A DNA stretch of 64,000 bases, taken from Prunella strophiata (Eukaryota; Chordata; Aves; Passeriformes; Prunellidae). The stretch is from the NCBI GenBank assembly GCA_036583965.1, contig JAZBQD010000013.1, positions 13,850,618 to 13,914,617 of the forward strand, given 5' to 3'. The translations under genes were made by a program, and so were the position numbers. The notes under the pieces are model-generated. The model had not been told where the DNA came from, made no database searches, and saw only the letters and a list, made by a program, of their open reading frames with translations. This document shows positions 57,247 through 64,000 of this stretch, in pieces. The stretch's first letter is position 1; each line of letters begins with the position of its first letter.

Positions 57247-60200
57247 GCTGCACTCACCACACCCCTCCAGACCACAGGACTGCCAGTTATGGTCATTCCT
57301 AGCACTACAGCAGTGACCAGGACTTATCCTGCTAGCAATACATCTCTGTGAACCATCACATCTCAGCTGGGGCATGGCAGCCATCCCTCAGTCTGGGGCT
57401 GCTCTATTGCAGCCCCTTCTCGTGGCACTCCTGAGCAAACCACGTAACCTGCACCAAGTCTGCTCCCCCCTCGTCACTGCAGAGCCCTGAACCCGGCTTG
57501 CTGTGCTGTTCTGAGAAGAATTTACCTGAACTTCCAAAGCACAATTGTGAATTATTGATGGCCACCCCAGGGCTGGCCAGAAAATGGAACATCTCCTCCA
57601 TGACTCATTCCAAAATTTATTTTCATTCTGAGTTCAAATGAAAGTCAATGAATCAAAATGAATTGTACGAATTCACGCAAACATTTCCTTATAATAAACT
57701 TGTTCCTATGAATCATTTAAATGAAAGTATTTCCAGGAAGAGATGGATCATTTTGTAAACAGCTGTTATCTGGGAAACAGGTGCTGATGTATGATCACAC
57801 ACATTCAGATCATGGAGAGCCGGATGAAACAGTTGCTTCTCCACAGTGCCAATCTCAGGAGCAATTATTCAAATGAAAATTATGCCTTATGTGGCTTTTA
57901 CAATGTTCACTTTTCATTTCTCCCAGGCATCAGTGCAGAAGCCCCTCTCCCTCACTGCCTGCCCATACACATCACCCCAAACACAAACCCCCAGTTAATC
58001 ATTATTGCTTCCTGATCAACAGAAGATTTAAGACATTACTGATGAGGTTTTTCTTTAATATAATGTAGGAATTAATTTTCAGGCAATAATTTGTTTTCCT
58101 TTTAATTTTTCATACCTCCAATGTACTAAAGCACTTTGGATGTATGGACTTCTTTATATCTCTGAAATTGAGCTGACAGTTCTAATCACCAATTCAATAT
58201 TTAATCTGAATGAAGGACTATGTAATAGTTGGTGTGAGCAATGGTGTACAGGCAAACATTCTCTTTTGGATGGTTTCTTTGGGCTCATTACTGTTTGTCT
58301 TTTCTCTGAACTGGGTCACTCTCTGACTCATTAATTGTCTTCTGAGATTTGACCCATTTTGCTGAGTAGTCCTCTAAGACCTTTCAAAAAAGGGATGAAA
58401 GCAGACCAAAGTGCTGGTATGGGGTTTTTTAGGTTGCCTGAATAATCTGAACAGTTATCTGAATAATCAGGAAGAACTGGATCAAGTCTGACAGTATGAA
58501 AGCCCACAGGGGAAGACAGAGCTCAGCTGTTGGGGGAAGTTCCAAAGACACTGACCTGGGATGGAGGAGGTCAGTGTTCTGCAGCTCTGTCCAGGCCCCT
58601 GCATAGAAAAGGGGCACAAGCCCCCACATTCATGCATTTTGCTGTGATAGAGGTAAGGACTCCAAAGTCTTTTTTGATAAAAAGTTGCCATAACACTTTC
58701 CTTCCTCAGAGTAAAAAGAATCCAGGAGAAATAGAAGCCCGGCCCAACTCTGAGCTAAAACAAACACACTAATACTCTTAATTCTGAAAATTGACTGCTG
58801 CAGTTAATACACTTCGTTTCTGTTTAATCTCATCAGTGAATAGTATGCTAAAAAAGAAAATTTGATAAGGGCAATTTTCTTTGATTAAGTGAATTGTCAA
58901 AAGTAAATCAGAATGATTGAAGAAATTGAAAAGGCAAAGTAACATTACTAGTTTGTTAGCATGGGAAATACTTGACAGTGTCTTCTCCTGGGGCCTGTTG
59001 CACTTCCTATGGATTAGCTGCTTATTGGATAAATTATATGTCTAAGTTTATCCAAATTTTCTCTCATCCATAAATTCATCATTAAAGCAAATTATGTATC
59101 TTACAGGAAGTATTTTGTGGGATTTTTTTACCACTAACTTCATTGAACAGTAAGATAGGTATTTCTGATTGCTTTTTACCTAGCTGACATGGGCAAACAT
59201 CACTTTTTAAATTCCACTGTGATATTTGCAAGAAAACATATCTGCTCTTTCAGAAATGAAACCTCATGTCCTAAGACAGCTAGATAGATATAGATGTAAA
59301 CAAGGAATATGAGTCACTGAGAAATAGAAAAAAAACAATTCAATACCAGGAAAAGGTCTCTATTTGTGGGAAAAGGCAATGCTGGTTTGAGATATGCAAA
59401 ATGATACAGTCATAAATTCTCAGGGCTTTGTGTTTCAAATATTGAGTCTAGAAGATTCAAGATCCAATTCAGTGTTTCTTCTTTTTTTTTTTTTTTTTTT
59501 TTCTTTTCTAAGAAAGCTACATTTCCTGCCACAATTTCAGATTACTGGTATTTGTCTCACTGTCATAAAACAAAAGTTTCCACATGCACTTTCTTCATTT
59601 TTATGAGCAAACATTTCATTGTTTCAGTACCGGGTTCAAGTCTAGTGGAAATTCAAATAACATCAGCTGGATGACTCAACAGCAGCCAGATGCAGTAAGA
59701 ATCTCTACCAGACACTCCTTTCCCCAGAGACAATGTAATAAGCAATAGCCTTTTCTGACTGCAGACATTTTAGTATCTGATTGAATTTGGAAAAATATAG
59801 ATGGTTGTACACATTAAATGCCTCACAAATATGTAAGTTAAAACAAAACTGGAATCCTTGTTCATTGTAATTACTTCTTCCCACATAAATCAGTTCTTGT
59901 CTCTCAGTCTTTAAAAGCCCCTCCTAGAAATTGGAACAATTTTAGTTATTACTTTTTTTTTTTCCTCCTACTGCTAAGGTAGCTGGAATCAAGAGTTTAA
60001 ACTTCACAACTGCAAAGAGATGGCTTAGCATCAGACACAATTCCAACAATGCTTTTGTGTTAATTAGTATTTACAATTAAACACATGGCTACTGAACACC
60101 ACACTGTGATTGGTCACTTGAATGATGCTTACAGCTGCATTTATTTTATAACAGGAACGTGTCAGTGGCATCAATGCTCTGTAGTCATGACTGGCAGTGG

Positions 60201-63200
60201 AGAAAACAGTAATCCCAAATATACAAAACTTTATTACCTTTTAGTAACTGCAACTCTGAATGAAATACAACCTTTTCTGAGTTTAGATATGGATCCAGGT
60301 CACAGTTTCATAGCTGGCCTAAATTACTATAATGGGTCCAATTAAAACTCCATGTCCAAACATCTGCAGCTCCTCAAAACGTGACCTAATGAACCATGAG
60401 CAGTACAGCAGGTCATGGCAGAATTAGAAGTGCTGAATATCTGTGAGTGCTCTGCAGAGAATAGAATTGTTATTTTGATCTTTAAAACAGATAACTAAAA
60501 ATATTTTCACAACCAGTTGTGTAAAAGCACGGAGTGATCAATATGAACAATGTAAATTTTTCAAAAGCATAAGGAAAATTACTGGGAAGTTATGCTGTGA
60601 TAGCAAAAATAAACTTCATCAACTGGTATTTTGACTAATGAAAGAAATTCAGTTTTGGCTTGGAGTTCAGCATTTATTTAAATGTCAAGGGGGAAGAAAG
60701 ACTTGGACCAAAGAAAGTCTGGACTGTGTTACATCTTACTTGATCTTTGTCTATAGTAGAAAGCATGTGTAAGACACTTCAACATCTTTTCACTTCTTCA
60801 GTAGAAAACCAAAGAAAATAAAGCCCAAATACAACATAAAGTAACTGGGAAATTTATCTGAATCCTTTTCCTATGAATCTGTTAAAAAAGAAAAAGAAAA
60901 AACCTCATGGGATAAAGCAGAATGGCAGATCTCACCCTCAGTGAGCTAGACCAGAAAGAAAGCCCAAATATGCCTCATACAAAATTCATCTGGGTTAAGC
61001 ATCAGGGGTCTGCATAAGGACCAGTCAAGGAGGAGAACTTAAAAGAGGACAAAAAAATAAAGCAAAAATGTCTCCTGACAAGTTAGTGTAACAGAGTTGT
61101 CCAGATTTGTGAGACATTTGTTCAACATGAATAACAAAAAGCACATAGCAATGGCTTTTGTAGAGCCCTGGGATTAGGAATGGGGAATTTCCAGAGATAT
61201 TCTAGAACTGTGTCTATGTCTAAAACTGACTAGACCAATTCTTCAGCTCTGCAGTGGAACAAGGGGAGCAACAATCATGAAATCACAGCTGTACTGTTTT
61301 TGTGGTAAAATGTATTTCATTGCCTTAGTGAAACAATTACATTTGGCAGCTGCTGCACTTGCCTCTAAGAAATATTATAAATGCCACCACAATCATTAAG
61401 AAAAGTTCAGGATCAAGTGACATATCAGTTTATGGCAACATCTGTTTTGGGAGGAGTTGGGGGAGTGATGGAAGGGAAAAATAAGAGAGCTACATCACAC
61501 ATATGCAATAAATTTCTGCTTGCAAAAGCCATTTGTGGAGTCCCTGGGAAAGCCAGAGCAGCAGTGAGTGTCACTGCATGAAGCATCCCTCCAAGGTGAC
61601 ACTGCATGGTCACCAGGATGCTCTTTACACATCCCAGCAGTGTGGGACCGACACTGTTCAGTCTCAGAGCCACCTGGGGTCACCTGCACAGAGCCTTTGG
61701 GAGGCTGAGGCGGCTGCATTGCACCTGAAGCAGGGGCTGTGGCTCTGTGCAGCTCCTCAGGGGGGCTGCACGTCCCTTGCCAGGCTCACGGGGGAGAGGG
61801 CTTGGCCCAGCTCCCCTTTCTGGGAGGAGCCCCCGGGAGGGAACATCCCAGCCAGGGATGATCCCTGCAGACACAGGCACAGGCACGGGGCAGCTGCCAG
61901 GGCAGGGCTGCTGGGTCTGGGAAGGAGCCAGGCAGAACCAGAGTCCTGAGATCCAAACCCAGGCACAGCTGAGGGGAACCTCTGCAAATCTGGGGACAGT
62001 CCAAGCTCATTTTACATATGAACACCAATGCTAAGCAACCTGAAAATTTATTGTCATGTACAGCACAATATACACATACCTAATAAAAGTAGCAGGAATA
62101 AAAAGGATTTGTAGGAATGTGAGCATCTCACTAGTTCAGAAAGTACATTAATCACCACTGGGGTAAAGTGAGAGAAAGGAGATGTTCATGTGAGCTTGCA
62201 AAGAGGTGTCAAACAAAGCATTTTCCACCTGAGAGAAAGTGAAGTGCATATGCTGGAGCACTATCTCAAGCAGTACAAGAAAAGTACATCTGAGGCTCTC
62301 ATTTATGCATCTTGTGTTATAGTGGAAAAAAAAAAAAAATCAGTGCTAATTGCATATGTTTTCAAAAATACTCTAAATTACTCTATTGAAATAAAGAAAT
62401 GCCTCAAGAAATAGGTCCTTTCATGCATATTAATACAGTAAGAGAACTTCTTTGAGTTTACTAATTCCTATTTCTGTGTGTTTCCTAGTGAAATCTCTGC
62501 AATGGCTCTTTGTACAAGCTGATCATGGGCACTTGTCCTGCCAGACTACCAAAAAATACAAAGAAAAGAAAAGGAAGATGACAAAACCACACATTAAGAT
62601 TAACTACTACTGAAAATCAGACCTGTGACACTGACCCTTGCCAGCATTCCTGAAAACAAAAGGAATGAGGCAGTTTCTAATGCATGACCTGGTGACAGAA
62701 TAAAGAAAACCCAGATGAGAAGAGGTTCTAACCAAGAGCTCCATTCCAAGATTTTACAAGAGAGGATGTTAGAGAGCAGCACCCAGTTTAGCACCACCTG
62801 CACTGCAGAGCAGCAGCTCTGAGTAAAGACAAAATCAGTAGTATTAATGATAATTGCAGGTTCTGTACTTTAGTAGAGGAAACAGTTCTTCAGTATCATC
62901 TGGAATTTGAGTTAGAAGCTCCAATTAAGAAGGCATAGACCTCACAAATGAAACAAACCCAAACTTTAGAATACCCGTGTGTCCTGGACAGTTATTGCCA
63001 TATGTGAGATATATTATATTAGCTGTATTAGGTACTTGATGCTCATGAGAAGCATGAAATGTTCTCACTTTCTCTTAAATGAATCAAAATGCATGATTCT
63101 TTCTCCCTTGGCATGACCAGTGGTCACAGACGTGACACAGGAATCCCCAAAGGTGTGGAAAATCAGCAGGAGCTGTTAATCAAACACTTGCAATGTCTAC

Positions 63201-64000
63201 TGTAGCATTGTACAATTGGACATTGTGAAAACAACCAGTACTCTTAACCTCATCTGCCTTTAGCAAGGGCTCACAGCTCTCTACTTCCTCATCCACACAA
63301 CTAAAATGAATTTCTTTTGCCCCCAGCAACCAGCCACAGAAACTCACTCTCCCACTGAGCACTGCCTCACTGAGAAGACAGGAAGAAAATCAAGAGCCAT
63401 GTATAAGAGTTAAAATCTAGATTTTAGATAGAAATCTAAATTATTTATCTTTACAACTCTAGGACTCACTTAAAATGAAATTTAAAACACAAGAACCCTT
63501 ATCTAAGCCTCTCCTCCCTCTCATTTGTAATGGAAGCAGGTATTGTCTTCAATTGCGTGAGCATGTCAGCAAAAAATTATGCAACTGTAAACTGCTAGGT
63601 ATAATAAAAGTCATTCCTAAAAACTGATTTTTGCTGACATCCAACAAAGAAATAACAAACATGTATTAGAGATGCTTCAGCCACAAATGCAAGTTTGTGC
63701 ATAGAACAGGCAGCTGTTCACAGCTATGAAATGGTGATCTTTTAACCATACTGGGGAGATTAATTAAATTCAGTAGAAGAGAAAAAGTCAGTGTAAAAGC
63801 TATGTTCATAAATGGCATAGATCTGAATTTTTCAGGACAAAGATTTGACATGTCTTTATTTCCTCGTCTCTCTTTCTCCAACACAAACAACATTTTCTTC
63901 AGTAAATTTCTGTAATCCACCGAGAGTGAAAATTAACATCTCCAGACCATCATTAACAGAAGCATTTTGAAACACTAAACAAATTCCATTTGTTTCAGTC
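57247..64000. other. Unique non-coding sequence, right end
   Basis: About 6.7 kb with no gene or RNA that I can support. It contains a 21-T run at 59482-59502, a 13-A run near 62327-62339, and a GC-rich but CpG-poor pocket at about 61560-61970. Several overlapping open frames in that pocket run on both strands and carry no family signature. The rest is A+T-rich. Confidence 0.6.
59482..59502. repeat. Poly-T run (21 T)
   Basis: Twenty-one consecutive T follow a short T/C stretch. This is the longest pure mononucleotide run in the window. No adjacent retrocopy is recognised. Confidence 0.92.

Noticed and set aside
59482..59502. Poly-T as the tail of a minus-strand processed pseudogene
   Set aside because: No coding remnant or target-site duplication is visible next to it. 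The same holds for the other long A or T runs.
59633..59642. GGTTCAAGTC as a tRNA B-box
   Set aside because: Flanking bases do not form a T-stem and no cloverleaf can be drawn.
61533..62034. GC-rich pocket with several open frames as a promoter or first exon
   Set aside because: CpG content is low for a bird promoter, and five overlapping frames on both strands point to stop-codon scarcity in GC-rich sequence rather than coding.
1..64000. Endogenous retrovirus or LTR element
   Set aside because: No paired long terminal repeats, primer-binding site, or reverse transcriptase, integrase or envelope-like frames were seen. The two direct-repeat pairs flank tandem arrays, not viral genes.

Overview
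This window reads as non-coding DNA from a bird chromosome. Two fragments match the 3' ends of CR1 LINEs, the dominant avian retroposon: 28737-28840 and 57151-57246, both with the element on the minus strand. Interspersed repeats are otherwise sparse, no mammalian-type SINEs are visible, and the background is A+T-rich and CpG-poor with short GC-rich, CpG-poor pockets. The second fragment resembles CR1 subfamilies common in neoavian and passerine genomes, so a songbird-like source is plausible, but the species cannot be named from this window.

I found no protein-coding exon, tRNA, rRNA or recognisable small RNA that I can defend. The open frames are short, lack recognisable domains, and the long ones are by-products of tandem repeats whose period is a multiple of three. 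The segment is best described as intergenic sequence or the inside of a very large intron.

Layout. Positions 1-3.6 kb are unique sequence with small duplications and poly-T runs. From 3.59 to 4.89 kb there is a copy-array-copy-array structure: a 367 bp segment, a 505 bp pure-pyrimidine tract, a second copy of the segment differing only by homopolymer indels, then a short (CCCTT)n tract. From 4.9 to 32.5 kb the sequence is unique, with a small CpG-enriched pocket near 12.86-13.38 kb and a CR1 fragment at 28.7 kb. From 32.5 to 36.6 kb lies the most striking locus. It has a ~380 bp segment, a 42-bp minisatellite of 35.6 apparently identical units (32904-34400), a second copy of that segment, about 1.05 kb of unique DNA, and then a diverged array of the same 42-bp unit (35831-36606) with a seven-unit higher-order order. 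Three further GC-rich minisatellites follow at 39.07 kb (14-bp unit), 44.49 kb (21-25 bp unit) and 48.22 kb (12-bp unit). From 48.3 to 64 kb the sequence is again mostly unique, with a purine tract at 54.1 kb, a G-quadruplex-capable run at 56.2 kb and the second CR1 fragment.

The main points for a reader are these. The 42-bp family exists as one homogenised and one diverged array, and every regular unit carries a CAGGTG E-box. Both large arrays (pyrimidine and 42-bp) are bracketed by near-identical direct repeats whose differences are mostly or entirely single-base run-length changes, which may mark false duplication in a long-read assembly. The 500-600 residue open frames across the arrays should not be annotated as genes. 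No new biological system is claimed.
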